Part shown: piece by piece, positions 45,793-55,400 of the stretch
Numbering within the stretch: the stretch's first letter is position 1
Layout of the letters: each line of letters opens with the position of its first letter
NCBI GenBank assembly: GCA_035293765.1
Contig: DATGMF010000005.1
Location: 1-63,954, forward strand
Source of the DNA: DASRHT01 sp035293765
GTDB lineage: Bacteria; Chloroflexota; Ktedonobacteria; Ktedonobacterales; Ktedonobacteraceae
Length of the DNA: 63,954 nt
Reading direction: 5' to 3'
Made by a program: the position numbers and the translations under genes
Notes under the pieces: model-generated
What the model saw: the letters and a program-made list of their open reading frames with translations, nothing else
Told to the model about the DNA's origin: nothing
Database searches by the model: none

Positions 45793-46473
45793 TTACTCTC
45801 CAAGCTCTCTCAGACGTTTGCTGACAGCAGCAAGACCACTCTGACTCGTATCATGGCAATATTGCCACAATTTTCGTGCATGCAGATCATTATTGGCTTT
45901 TTCTAACACGGTAGCCGCCTGTTGAAAGTAGATAGAGGCGGAACGTGCCCTTGCCACCCGCTCATTGCGTACATCAGCGTCGTAACTGAGCCGAAGTTCC
46001 TGTTCCGCATCGTCGATGGTTTGCAAGAGCGGATCAAAGAAAAGGTCAAACTCATCGTCGGCAATAGGCGCGTCATCGCCTTGTTTTATACGGGTGCTAA
46101 CCCCCTGTGTCTGCTGTTGTAAAGACTGCAAGATCAGCGGAAAGATTTGCTCAGCCATAAGAGCAGCATCATCCCGCTCTCTATGCTTCATAAACATTCT
46201 TTGAATGGAGGTCGCAAGCAAGCCAACGCGTAAACTGCGCATACTTTCATAGTCAAGTTGCAGTTTTTCTTCGATCAGGCGCATTTCTTCGGTATTAAGC
46301 ACCGGTAAACTATCTGGCTCATGCAGCGATTGCGTCAGGCGACGCACTTTCTCATCCGCAATACCAATATCGCTGGCAAGTTGGCTCATACTCAGATGAT
46401 GCGTCTCTAGAACTTTCTCCAACTCACGAGCAAAGATATTCCAATATCCTTTCGTCCTATCATGCTCTGTCAT
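45793..46473 (-). CDS. Helical protein with N-terminal HTH-like segment, partner of TIR-STAND
   Basis: A 226-residue mostly helical, acidic protein. Residues about 15-60 (FARELEKVLETHHLSMSQLA, SDIGIADEKVRRLTQSL) look like an XRE-type helix-turn-helix. The rest, including IFPLILQSLQQQTQG and IYFQQAATVLEKANNDLHAR, is a helical bundle without a known family. It lies between the XRE-STAND gene (21 bp upstream) and the TIR-STAND gene (90 bp downstream) on the same strand. It has a good AAAAGGAG site. It could regulate the operon or act as an adaptor; neither can be decided from sequence. Confidence 0.7.
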   Translation of the reverse strand: MTEHDRTKGYWNIFARELEKVLETHHLSMSQLASDIGIADEKVRRLTQSLHEPDSLPVLNTEEMRLIEEKLQLDYESMRSLRVGLLATSIQRMFMKHRERDDAALMAEQIFPLILQSLQQQTQGVSTRIKQGDDAPIADDEFDLFFDPLLQTIDDAEQELRLSYDADVRNERVARARSASIYFQQAATVLEKANNDLHARKLWQYCHDTSQSGLAAVSKRLRELGE

Positions 46474-46494
46474 GGTTGTCAGGCACTCCTTTTT

Positions 46495-48918
46495 TTATTG
46501 ATCCTCACTTTTGCCATTTTCCTGATCTCGACGCATAGTTCTGGCACGTTCAAGTATATCGAGGGCGAGGGCAATATTTGCCGCATCCCCTTGACGCTGC
46601 AAGAATAGCAGACTTTGCTGTGCCAGAGCTTCAGCCTGGATGCAGTCTTTTCTGCACAACGCAATATTTGCGAGCTGGAGCCGCTTACGCGCCATTGTCG
46701 GAATATCTCCTATCTCCTCAGCCTGACAAATGCGCTTTTCGAGCAGGTCAGCGGCGTTTTCATATTCTTGCTGGAACACAGCGATATCCACTAAACTCTC
46801 AAGAGCCAACGCCAGAATGGGTTTGCTCCCAGACTCCTGGGCCAGGGCAAAGCTTTCCTGAGCTAACGCGGTGGCGCGCAGAGCATTGCCCTGAGCAAGC
46901 TCAAGCGAGATGAGGGAGGTGATGATGCGGGCCAGGCTCTCACTATCGGCCAGCTTTCGCGCGAGCGCAACGCTTTCCTCCAATAGAGGGCGGGCTTCCC
47001 CACTTCTGCCCTGATCACGCATAAAGCGCCCCAGGCTATCGAGGACATTTGCAAGCGCCCATGCGTTGCCAGATGCATGCGCAACTTCCACGCTCTCTTG
47101 CAGCAAGGATTCAACGCGATCCATTTCATTTTGTCGATATAATGTCCATCCCAATCCACTCAACGCTCCAGCGAGATTTTGTTGATCCCCCGCTTCTCGC
47201 GAAAGTTCAATACTTTCTTCCAGCCAGGCGCGAGCCACTACCAGATTGCGCAAGCGATAAGCAAGATGGCCCGCCCGACGCAATATTTTCGCACGCAAGC
47301 TTTTTAACTCAGGAGTGGTAGGCAGTTCTAAAACGGTATGCAAGCAGCGCCATTCTTCAGTCCAGTAACCGCGCAGGCCGCAGTACTTCCCAAACCCTTC
47401 ACAAAACCGTAAGGCAAGTTCCACTTCATCATTGTTGAACAACCAGAGCAGGGCCGCTCGCAGGTTATCCTTTTCTTGATCGAGCTGTACCAGCCAGGCT
47501 GCTTGATGCGGCCCTGTCAGATGGGGCAACGCCTGCTCTACCAACGCGAGATAATACAGCGCATAGGCTCGCTGACACTCTTCCAGTTCATTATGCTCAC
47601 GCAGACACTCCAGCCCATATTCCTGTATGCTCTCTAGCAGCATATAACGCGGCTCGTCAGCCCCCAGTTTCTTCTGTTGCAACAGGCTTTGATCAAGGAG
47701 ACTCGCCAGCAATGCAAAGATATCACCTTCTTTTCCTCCCCGGTCGCCGCAGACGGCCATAGCAGCTTCAATCGTGCAACCGCCGACAAAGACCGAGAGC
47801 CGCCGAAAAAACCACTGCTCCCGGCTGCTAAGCAGATCATAACTCCAGGCAATGGTCTCATAGAGGGTGCGCTGCCGTTGTGGAACAGCACGAAGTTCGC
47901 TCGTCAAGAACTGAAAACGTTGCGTGAGACGGGCCAGCAAGGCCACCGGGGGAAGTAAAGTGGTACGAGCAGCGGCTAATGCAATCGCCAGTGGCAATCC
48001 ATCGAGGCGGGAACAGATCGCAGTAATTGCAGAGATATTTTCATCAGTCGCCTGAAAAGTTGACTCGGCAGCTTGCGCACGTTCAACAAAGAGAGCAATG
48101 GCGGCATACTGGAGCAACTTGCTCCGTTCGGTCCATTGTGTACGATCTGGCACAGCCAACGGTGCAACGGAGAAGATATGTTCAGCCGACAGATGCAGTA
48201 TGGAACGGCTTGTCACTATCACTTTGACTGCCTGGCAGGCCGCCAATAACTCCTCAAGAAACAACGCCGCCAGCACAACGTGTTCAAAATTGTCCAGGAT
48301 CAGCAGGCAGTGTTTGTCCGCGAGGGCGGCCTTCACCTGTTCAGCGAGAGATAACTGGCCGCTTTCCTGAACTCCGAGTGTTTCGGCAAGCGTAGAACAG
48401 ACAAAAGCAGGATCATTGATTTCGGCCAGTGAAACAAAGCAGACCCCATCTTTGAAAAGGGTCCGTACTTCTTCGCCGATGCGCATCGCCAGGCGCGTTT
48501 TCCCCACTCCTCCCGGACCGGAAAGGGTGATCAAGCGTATATCCGGGGATTGGAGCAGTGCGCAGACGGTGGTAATATCCTGGGCACGACCAATAAGAGG
48601 TGTAAAAGTCGGCGGGACGTTCCACATGGGCAAGAGGGAATGGCTCTGCTCACGGACGCTCTCAGCTTGTCGATGCTTTTCGGTCTCAACTTCAAGCAGC
48701 CCCAACTCCTCCAAACTTTTCCCATAAAGCTCCATTAATTTCCGGCGATAGTGGGGGTGAGGTCTATGCTGCCCGTTCTCCCATGCGCTCACCGTATGAG
48801 AATCAGGTACACCGATCTCATCGGCAACATCTTTGAGCGTCAAACCACGTTGTATTCTTGCATCTCTTAGACGTTTATTAGAGATAAGTTCTTTTCTGGT
48901 CGTCTTCGTCTCTCCCAT
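46495..48918 (-). CDS. XRE-STAND-TPR regulator or sensor
   Basis: An 807-residue protein. Residues about 13-70 form an XRE HTH (LRDARIQRGLTLKDVADEIG, DSHTVSAWENGQHRP). Residues about 100-400 are an NB-ARC-like ATPase (FTPLIGRAQDI, Walker A LSGPGGVGKTRLAM, Walker B CLLILDNFEHV, LDGLPLAIALAAARTTLL). Residues about 500-800 are TPRs with a period near 40 (RAGHLAYRLRNLVVARAWLE, LSGLGWTLYRQNEMDRVESL). It leads the minus-strand operon to the HTH protein and TIR-STAND and faces the TIR-TPR/CHAT operon. The start ATG at 48918 has a weak site (AAGGGG). It may be a transcriptional regulator of the two divergent operons or an immune sensor. Confidence 0.87.
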   Translation of the reverse strand: MGETKTTRKELISNKRLRDARIQRGLTLKDVADEIGVPDSHTVSAWENGQHRPHPHYRRKLMELYGKSLEELGLLEVETEKHRQAESVREQSHSLLPMWNVPPTFTPLIGRAQDITTVCALLQSPDIRLITLSGPGGVGKTRLAMRIGEEVRTLFKDGVCFVSLAEINDPAFVCSTLAETLGVQESGQLSLAEQVKAALADKHCLLILDNFEHVVLAALFLEELLAACQAVKVIVTSRSILHLSAEHIFSVAPLAVPDRTQWTERSKLLQYAAIALFVERAQAAESTFQATDENISAITAICSRLDGLPLAIALAAARTTLLPPVALLARLTQRFQFLTSELRAVPQRQRTLYETIAWSYDLLSSREQWFFRRLSVFVGGCTIEAAMAVCGDRGGKEGDIFALLASLLDQSLLQQKKLGADEPRYMLLESIQEYGLECLREHNELEECQRAYALYYLALVEQALPHLTGPHQAAWLVQLDQEKDNLRAALLWLFNNDEVELALRFCEGFGKYCGLRGYWTEEWRCLHTVLELPTTPELKSLRAKILRRAGHLAYRLRNLVVARAWLEESIELSREAGDQQNLAGALSGLGWTLYRQNEMDRVESLLQESVEVAHASGNAWALANVLDSLGRFMRDQGRSGEARPLLEESVALARKLADSESLARIITSLISLELAQGNALRATALAQESFALAQESGSKPILALALESLVDIAVFQQEYENAADLLEKRICQAEEIGDIPTMARKRLQLANIALCRKDCIQAEALAQQSLLFLQRQGDAANIALALDILERARTMRRDQENGKSEDQ

Positions 48919-49040
48919 ACAAAAGCCCCTTTTCGAAAAACGCTACTTTTTCCATCCCTTTTAGGATAATAGCACTACCAGTTCATCAATATCTACTGTT
49001 TTTCCTACAAAATTGTAAATGCATTTGCTATTCTACATGA

Positions 49041-49061
49041 TTTGCCACCTATTTGCCACCT
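49041..49061. promoter_or_regulatory. Tandem repeat TTTGCCACCT in a divergent promoter region
   Basis: TTTGCCACCT occurs at 49041-49050 and again at 49052-49061, an 11-bp period that places both on the same DNA face. It lies between the XRE-STAND operon and the TIR-TPR/CHAT operon, so it is a candidate regulator site for one or both. Confidence 0.35.
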
Positions 49062-49158
49062 TTCTATCCTTTTATCTCATAAGAATGCGAGTTATGCTTT
49101 TTGATGAATGATACTCTTTGTGCATGTATCAAACCTGGAAAAGAAAGGTACGTTCCTG

Positions 49159-50133
49159 ATGGCTGTAAGTCCGGTGAGAGGCGTCACCATTTTCTATTGT
49201 TACGCTCCCGAAGATGAAAAACATCTTCGCGAGCTGGAAAAACACATGGGCGCATTAAAACGTTTAGGGAAAGTCACGACATGGCATGATCGCCATATTA
49301 TGCCAGGCATGGACTGGGAAGCCGAGATTGAAGCGCACTTGAATGCTGCCGATATTATTCTCCTGCTCATCAGTCCAGATTTTGTGCAGTCAGATTATTG
49401 CTATAACGTGGAGATGCGCCGGGCGCTCGATAGGCATCACAGTCCAGACAAAACTGAGGTCATTCCTATTATTTTACGTCCGGTGAACTGGCTGGATCTG
49501 CCTATCAAGACTTTGCAGGCATGGCCGACCAGGGGAAAGCCAATTACTCTGTGGGATAACCGCGATGTGGCCTATCAGAACGTGGTCAAAGGCGTTGGAC
49601 AGGTCGTCAGTTCGTTACTCGCCGTTCAGTGGAAAAATGAGGCTCGCTCCTACTATATGCTCGGCGCCCACGAAAACGCTTTGCACGCGTATGACGAAGC
49701 CTTGCGGCTAAACCCTAAAAATGCCGATATTCATCGGGATCGGGGTCACGTTTTATTAAAGCTGGGCCGCTTTCATGAAGCGTTGGGGGCCTATAGCGCG
49801 GCGATAGAACTCAAGCCGGGTGACGCGCTTTTCTATATTCACAAGGGACATGCATTCCGTCAAATGAAGCGGCACAGCGAAGCCGTTGTCGCCTATGATC
49901 AGGCATTGCGCGTAGACCGCAGCAATCCTTATGCCTCCATCCACAAGGGCTATGCTCTGCTGGACCTCGAACGTCCTGCGGAAGCGCTGGCTTCCTTCGA
50001 ACAGGCATTACAACTGAATCCCAATATTGGATTTGGCTACATTGGGCAGGGACGCGCCTTTGAGATGTTGGGGCAAACAGGCCAGGCCGAGATGGCCTAT
50101 CAGAAAGCTCGCGATCTCGGTCAGCCCATTTAA
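49159..50133 (+). CDS. TIR-TPR protein
   Basis: A 324-residue protein. Residues about 8-130 are a TIR domain (VTIFYCYAPEDEKHLRELEK, MPGMDWEAEIEAHLNAADII, LLISPDFVQSDYCYNVEM) with the expected catalytic glutamate E85. Residues about 165-320 are four to five TPRs (YYMLGAHENALHAYDEALRL, IHKGHAFRQMKRHSEAVVAY). TIR domains of this type cleave NAD or make signal nucleotides. The ATG at 49159 is preferred (AAAGG upstream); the ATG at 49108 is poorer. First gene of a five-gene plus-strand operon ending in a TPR-CHAT protease. Its TIR resembles that of the TIR-STAND protein across the divergent promoter. Confidence 0.85.
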   Translation: MAVSPVRGVTIFYCYAPEDEKHLRELEKHMGALKRLGKVTTWHDRHIMPGMDWEAEIEAHLNAADIILLLISPDFVQSDYCYNVEMRRALDRHHSPDKTEVIPIILRPVNWLDLPIKTLQAWPTRGKPITLWDNRDVAYQNVVKGVGQVVSSLLAVQWKNEARSYYMLGAHENALHAYDEALRLNPKNADIHRDRGHVLLKLGRFHEALGAYSAAIELKPGDALFYIHKGHAFRQMKRHSEAVVAYDQALRVDRSNPYASIHKGYALLDLERPAEALASFEQALQLNPNIGFGYIGQGRAFEMLGQTGQAEMAYQKARDLGQPI

Positions 50134-50211
50134 ATAGTGCTCTCCTTTCAGGTTTTTATGTCATTCAGGCATGTGATGCTTGTTTCGCATGGAAAGGGAA
50201 CAATCATAGCT

Positions 50212-50424
50212 ATGAATACTTTTACTATTATCGTTGGCCTCATCGGAGCCATAGCCGGCCTATGGATTGGCTATGCCTCCTACAAGGACAAAGACCAGGG
50301 CTTAGCCATTCTCATGAGCCTGCTCGGAGCCATTCTTGGAGCGGTCGTCGGCGTGTTTTTGTGGATTGTACTGGTCGTTATAGTTGTGCTTTACCTGATG
50401 CTGGTGGCGCTTACGTACATGTAA
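50212..50424 (+). CDS. Small two-helix membrane protein
   Basis: A 70-residue protein with two hydrophobic segments: FTIIVGLIGAIAGLWIGYA (residues 3-21) and a long C-terminal one from AILMSLLGAILGAVVGVFLW to the end, which may be two helices in tandem. A short charged loop YKDKDQG separates them. ATG at 50212 is the start that begins just before the first helix; AAAGGGA is 12 bases upstream. It lies between TIR-TPR and a small unknown gene, 78 and 74 bp away. In conflict operons such small glycine-rich membrane proteins are often the pore-forming effector; that is inference. Confidence 0.65.
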   Translation: MNTFTIIVGLIGAIAGLWIGYASYKDKDQGLAILMSLLGAILGAVVGVFLWIVLVVIVVLYLMLVALTYM

Positions 50425-50498
50425 ATTGTTGTTATGCCGTCTTGTAGTGCTATTACCAGGGCTTTACAACTTATCAGAAGTTACGAAAGGAGCAAGTC

Positions 50499-50816
50499 AT
50501 GTCTGAACGATTACTTTACAGCTTAAAGCTAAAATCTGTGAGAACAGCACCTCCTGGCTATGACATTCCAACGTGTCAGGGAACCACCTGCCAGGTAACA
50601 ACCGAGAATCTGATTGTTCCCGGCGCTACCTATGGAAGCAAAACCCCTCTGAGGCTTATCGGAGAGTGCGAAGAGATTCGGCGTGAAGGGACCCTGGAGA
50701 ATTTTGTGCGCATAGATACCATTCACTATCACATGACATTATGCTGTAACACGTACGCTGATTGCGAGAAGTTGGCACATGCGATCCGTACATCTCCTGG
50801 ATATGTTAACCCTTGA
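50499..50816 (+). CDS. Small protein of unknown function
   Basis: A 105-residue protein with a clear AAAGGAG site before the ATG at 50499. No family is recognised. The pattern is beta-rich (CQVTTENLIVPGATYG, LRLIGECEEI, FVRIDTIHYHMTLCC) with a C-terminal helix (YADCEKLAHAI), which would suit a PH-like or GRAM-like small fold. It has six cysteines (C26, C31, C57, C82, C83, C89 approximately) without a metal-binding spacing. There is no signal peptide. It sits inside the TIR/CHAT operon, 140 bp before the LON-domain gene, so a role in that system is likely. Confidence 0.65.
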   Translation: MSERLLYSLKLKSVRTAPPGYDIPTCQGTTCQVTTENLIVPGATYGSKTPLRLIGECEEIRREGTLENFVRIDTIHYHMTLCCNTYADCEKLAHAIRTSPGYVNP

Positions 50817-50956
50817 AGGCAACATCCGTGAGAGGAAGCCTCATCGATGGGAAAAGCTGCTAAAGAAATTTCGGCAATATAGATACATATCATTACAAAA
50901 GTAGGCATCAAGATCATGGCACAACGGTTAAAGAACGTGTGAAAGGGGTTATCACT

Positions 50957-52462
50957 GTGGAACGGATCTCCAATCTTCCGAATGAACTACCTATTCTGCC
51001 GTCCAGGAATTTGCTTGTTTATCCAACGGCGGCTGCGATGATGACGGTCGAGCATGAAGCGACGCTGCGCTTGCTCGACGCGGTAAGAGCTAGCCAGCAT
51101 CGCTTGCTGGTCATTACTACCCAAAAATCTCCTGACGCAACGCCGACGCGCCTCTCCGATCTCATGCGCGTCGGAACGATAGCCCGCCTTGTCCAGATGC
51201 AAGAGACCGCCGAAGGGAAACGCGAGATCGTCGTGCTCGGTCTGGAGCGTGCGATCATCGGCGAAGCGGTCCAGGAACAGCCCTACTTTGTGGCCCATAT
51301 CGCCCCTAAAGCAGATGTAGATGGGCAGGAACAGATCTCTGACGATGAACGGAAGGAAATCATCTCGTCCTTCCGCAAGCTTATTGCGCGCTCACAAAAG
51401 ATGCCACCGCGCGAGGTAGCTCCCCACTTAGAGGAGAAAGAGCTGCGCGAAATAGTATATACGATAGCCTTCTTCCTACAAATAGAGGCTGAGCATGGGC
51501 AACAACTGCTGGAATTTGACTCGGTCGCTATGAAGCTGGCAAGCGTAAAAACGTATCTGAAAACAGCATCGGAACGCTTCGATCAGGAGTGGCAGGAGGC
51601 ATATGAGCACACACAACGCCAGGGGCCGACGGCCAATCAGCTTGAAATTGCCCTCGACACGCTCCATACGGCGACCACGTTGCAGCATACCTACAAAATT
51701 TTGAGCCTGCAAAAGTCCCTCCTCTTAAAAAAAGAAGCTCTTGACCTCCTGCGCACGTGTATTGCTCAGAAGCGCCAGCAAAAAGCATCAGAGCATTGGA
51801 TCTTCCTGCTGTCGCACGATCTGGAATTCCTTGAACGTGCATCCAAGCAGGGGCTTGCCGCCACAGAACGCTATCTTACCGCTCGCTTCCAGATGCTTCA
51901 AGGGCAGCAGATGCTTTTTGAGGCAATGAAAGTGCTGGCGCTGCTCGACAGCAACGATCCGCAAACGTTAATGCAGCTCGCGGACAAGCAAGAGGCTCAA
52001 CCATTCTCGCCAGAAACGTTCATGGCCCTGCACACCCTGGTAGAGCATATGGAAAATCCCGAACAGAGAGGGCAGATCCATGCTATGCTGCGTTTTCTAG
52101 AAGATGTGTCAACGATTGGGAAAGAGAAGGCTATGATTAAGCATTTGGATCTACTCAGGCCCGGCCTCAAAGATGAGATCGATCAGCGTGAGGAGCATAC
52201 TATCAAGCTATTGGATGAGTACCTCACCTCAAAATCCTTTGATGTGGCTTATCAAACGCTCAAGCAAAACCAGGAGGCATTGCTCTCCGATATGGCCCTT
52301 CAGTTGCTGAAATGGCAAATCGACAAACAATATCGCCTCGGCGCTCAACGCCGCGCGACTATGCTGGAGGTTCATCTGGCCCTGTTCGAGGATGCCCGTG
52401 ATCGCGGGCTTGAGGGTGCCTGGCAAACATTCATGGAAGATATGGAAGATGATGATGCATAA
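50957..52462 (+). CDS. LON N-domain protein with helical C-terminal region
   Basis: A 501-residue protein. Residues about 8-195 resemble the Lon protease substrate-binding N-domain (LPILPSRNLLVYPTAAAMMT, VGTIARLVQMQETAEGKREI, IVYTIAFFLQIEAEHGQQLL). No AAA+ or protease domain follows. Residues about 200-500 are helical. The final part (LLSDMALQLLKWQIDKQYRL, LEVHLALFEDARDRGLEGAW) resembles the N-terminal part of the CHAT protein encoded next. Start at GTG 50957 with AAAGGGG eight bases upstream; GTG 50939 is in frame but lacks a site. The stop is 19 bp before the CHAT gene. It may present substrates or act as adaptor for the CHAT protease (inference). Confidence 0.75.
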   Translation: MERISNLPNELPILPSRNLLVYPTAAAMMTVEHEATLRLLDAVRASQHRLLVITTQKSPDATPTRLSDLMRVGTIARLVQMQETAEGKREIVVLGLERAIIGEAVQEQPYFVAHIAPKADVDGQEQISDDERKEIISSFRKLIARSQKMPPREVAPHLEEKELREIVYTIAFFLQIEAEHGQQLLEFDSVAMKLASVKTYLKTASERFDQEWQEAYEHTQRQGPTANQLEIALDTLHTATTLQHTYKILSLQKSLLLKKEALDLLRTCIAQKRQQKASEHWIFLLSHDLEFLERASKQGLAATERYLTARFQMLQGQQMLFEAMKVLALLDSNDPQTLMQLADKQEAQPFSPETFMALHTLVEHMENPEQRGQIHAMLRFLEDVSTIGKEKAMIKHLDLLRPGLKDEIDQREEHTIKLLDEYLTSKSFDVAYQTLKQNQEALLSDMALQLLKWQIDKQYRLGAQRRATMLEVHLALFEDARDRGLEGAWQTFMEDMEDDDA

Positions 52463-52481
52463 TCAGGAGGAAGCGTCTGCT

Positions 52482-55400
52482 ATGTCATTTTCGTCGTTGC
52501 CATCGGAGAAGCCGCAACCGCCACGCGTCGCCGTGCTCAAGGCGCTGAATCTGTTCATTGAACGACCTGTTTCCGCTGTGCTGGAGAGCAAATGGGATCT
52601 TCTGTTGAGCGATCTTGCTGAGCAAACACTCACCGAACGTATCAACCGTCTTGAGGCCAGTAGCGGTCCCGGCGCAGCTATCACGCTCAAGTTTTATCGC
52701 TGGTTCCTCTGCCGGGCACGTCAGCAGAGAATTGCCGTCGCTTGCGAGGAACTGCGCTACCTTACCGACAGCGATTACCGGCAGTCCTTTATCGAGTTCC
52801 ATGAGATTCTCCTGGACCACCACACCTGGCGCGAAAGACGGCAGGTGCTTGAAGAGCATCTTGAGCTGCTCAATCCTGAACTCGACAGGCCACTCAAAAT
52901 CTATGCCATCATGATAGAGCAGAATCCTGATATCTTTGCTGCTCTGGCTGGCAAAAAGGCACGAAGCGACCTGCGAGAAGCGAAACGCTTTGGGAACGAT
53001 CTACACCTGCTGCTAACAGCCTTGCGCGAGGCCCGCGAGCATGGTGGCACTGTCGAGAGCCTTCGGCGAGCCTGTACCAACTTCTTTGGCGGCCTCGCCC
53101 TCGACGCCCCACCCTGGTTTATCAAGCAAGAAAAGCAGTATCTTGACCTGCTCCACCAGCACCGCATAGCTGACAGGCAGAAAGGCCAGGAACAGGCAAA
53201 TACCGATCTCATACAGATGTTGCGCAAGCTGATCGAGCGTTCACAGGAAGATACGCAGGTTCAGCCGGAGACGCTCGCGGAACTACGCATCCACTTGATC
53301 ACCAGAATCTCCCAGGCCAATCTCTATGAGCGCGAGCAGAAGGACTATGAAGAAATTATTCAAATTCAACAAGAGGTGCTGAAAATCTACACACGCGAGC
53401 GCTATCCCTATTGCTTCGCCCTGGCACAAAAGCGGATGGGTGATGCCTATATACGATTTGCCAAAAATGGTCGCAGGCAAAACCTGGAAGCTGCAATCCG
53501 CTGCTATAGCAGCACCATCGAGATCGCCACGAAGGAACTCTCGCCCGTGCTCTGGGCTGAAACGCAGATCGATCTGGCTCACGCTTATTATGATCGTATG
53601 GCAGGCTCGCGAGCAAAAAATATAGAACTCTCTAAAGAGGCCAGCGAAGCTGCGTTGCAGGTCTTCACTCGCCAGGATTTCCCGGACGAGTGGGCTTCAG
53701 CCCAGCACGCGCTGGCAAACGCCTATTTCTCTCGCATCGAGGGCCAAAAAGCGGACAACGTCGAATGTGCCATGATGCACTATCATCTTGCGCTGCAAGA
53801 GATCAAACGGGACAAAGATCCGCACTCCTGGGGAACGGGACATTATAGCCTGGGCAATTGCTATATCGAACGGATTGAGGGAACGAGGAGGCATAACATC
53901 GAACAGGCGATTACGTACTTCAAACTGGCGGAACAGGCGCTCACCGACGAGCGATTTCGGCTGGATTGGGCAATGGTGCAGAGTGGTCTGGGTCTGGCAT
54001 ACGTGAGGCGCATTGAGGATGTCCAGTTGAACAATATTGAGCTGGCAATTTCTTATTTCCAGTATGCTCTGGAGGTCTTTACGCCCGATGCAACGCCTAA
54101 AGAGTGGACGGCTGTCCAGCACAATCTGGGATCAGCCTACTGGAAGCGCCTGGAAGGGGCACGCAATGAGAATCTCGAACAGGCCATTCTTTGCTTTGAG
54201 AAGGCCGAACGCGTCTGCCCTCGTCAAGAAGATCCGTTTCAGTGGGCGATGATCCAGTTCAGCCTGGGTAACGCCTACAGTGATCGCATGGAAGGCGATC
54301 ACCAGAAGAATCTTCTCCGTGCCATCAGTTGCTACCAGGCAGCTGCTCAGGTCTGGAAGCTACCAACCTACCCGCGCGAGTGGGCGCTGACATGGCATCA
54401 CCTCGGCTCCGCATACAATAAAATGCGAGACAGAGAGCAGGCCATCACCTGCTATAAAGCAGCTCTCCAGCATTTCACGCCTGAGGACCACCCCTACGAT
54501 TGGTCTGGTCTACAGCGTAACCTCGCCGTAGCCTATCAGAAGCGGACCGTCGGCAACAGGCGCGAAAACCTCCAGCAAGCGATTACTCATCTAGAAGCGG
54601 CTTTGACAGTGCAAACACGTCAGCATTATCCTATGGAATGGGCTGGCGTCCAGGAAATTCTGGGTAGTATATACCGTGAGCATCCCGATAAAGCGCACTC
54701 GGAAAATGTGCAGGCGGCCATTGCCAGATATGAAGCAGCCTTGCAGGTATACCGGGATAATGGTGATCTCAGCCGTCAACGTTCCGTGTTGCTGAGGCTC
54801 GGCAATACGGAAGCGGAAAGGGAGCACTGGGGAGCCGCTGACATATACTTTTCCGAGGCTTGCGACGTGGAGGAGACGCTTTCCCTGCTCAGTACAGGAG
54901 CAATGGGGCGCGATTTGATTCGTGGGGAGATGGCGGATGCCTCGACCAGATCGGGCTATGCACGGATGCGTCTGGGACAATATGCTCAAGCGGCGGCAGC
55001 TCTTGAGCGGGGGCAGGCTCGCGATCTGGCGGAAGGTCTGAGCTTGCATACTGATAGACCCGATAAGATCCAGGACCCTGAGAGACGCAACCGCTATGAC
55101 GAGGCAAAAAAACGGTGGGCGCGGGCCTCAAAAGTGGTCAATACCTCACCTGATACAACGCCATCTAAGCAACCACCAGCTAAAGAAGCAGAGCAAAGGC
55201 AACAACGCCTGCAAGCCATTGAGGTTTGTCGTCAAGCAGACCACGATTTCAAGATGATCGTGCAAGAAATTCTTACGGTGGAAGGATTTGACGTTCTCCA
55301 GCAAGAGAAACCTGACGCCTCTACTATCCTCAAAGCCGCCGGGCAGATCGGCCCCCAGCATGCGCTTGCTTATCTGGCTGCAACTCCCTGGGGAGGATTT

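Noticed and set aside
49108..49158. Upstream ATG giving a 17-residue longer TIR-TPR protein
   Set aside because: The added residues lie outside the TIR fold and the ATG at 49159 has the better-placed AAAGG site.
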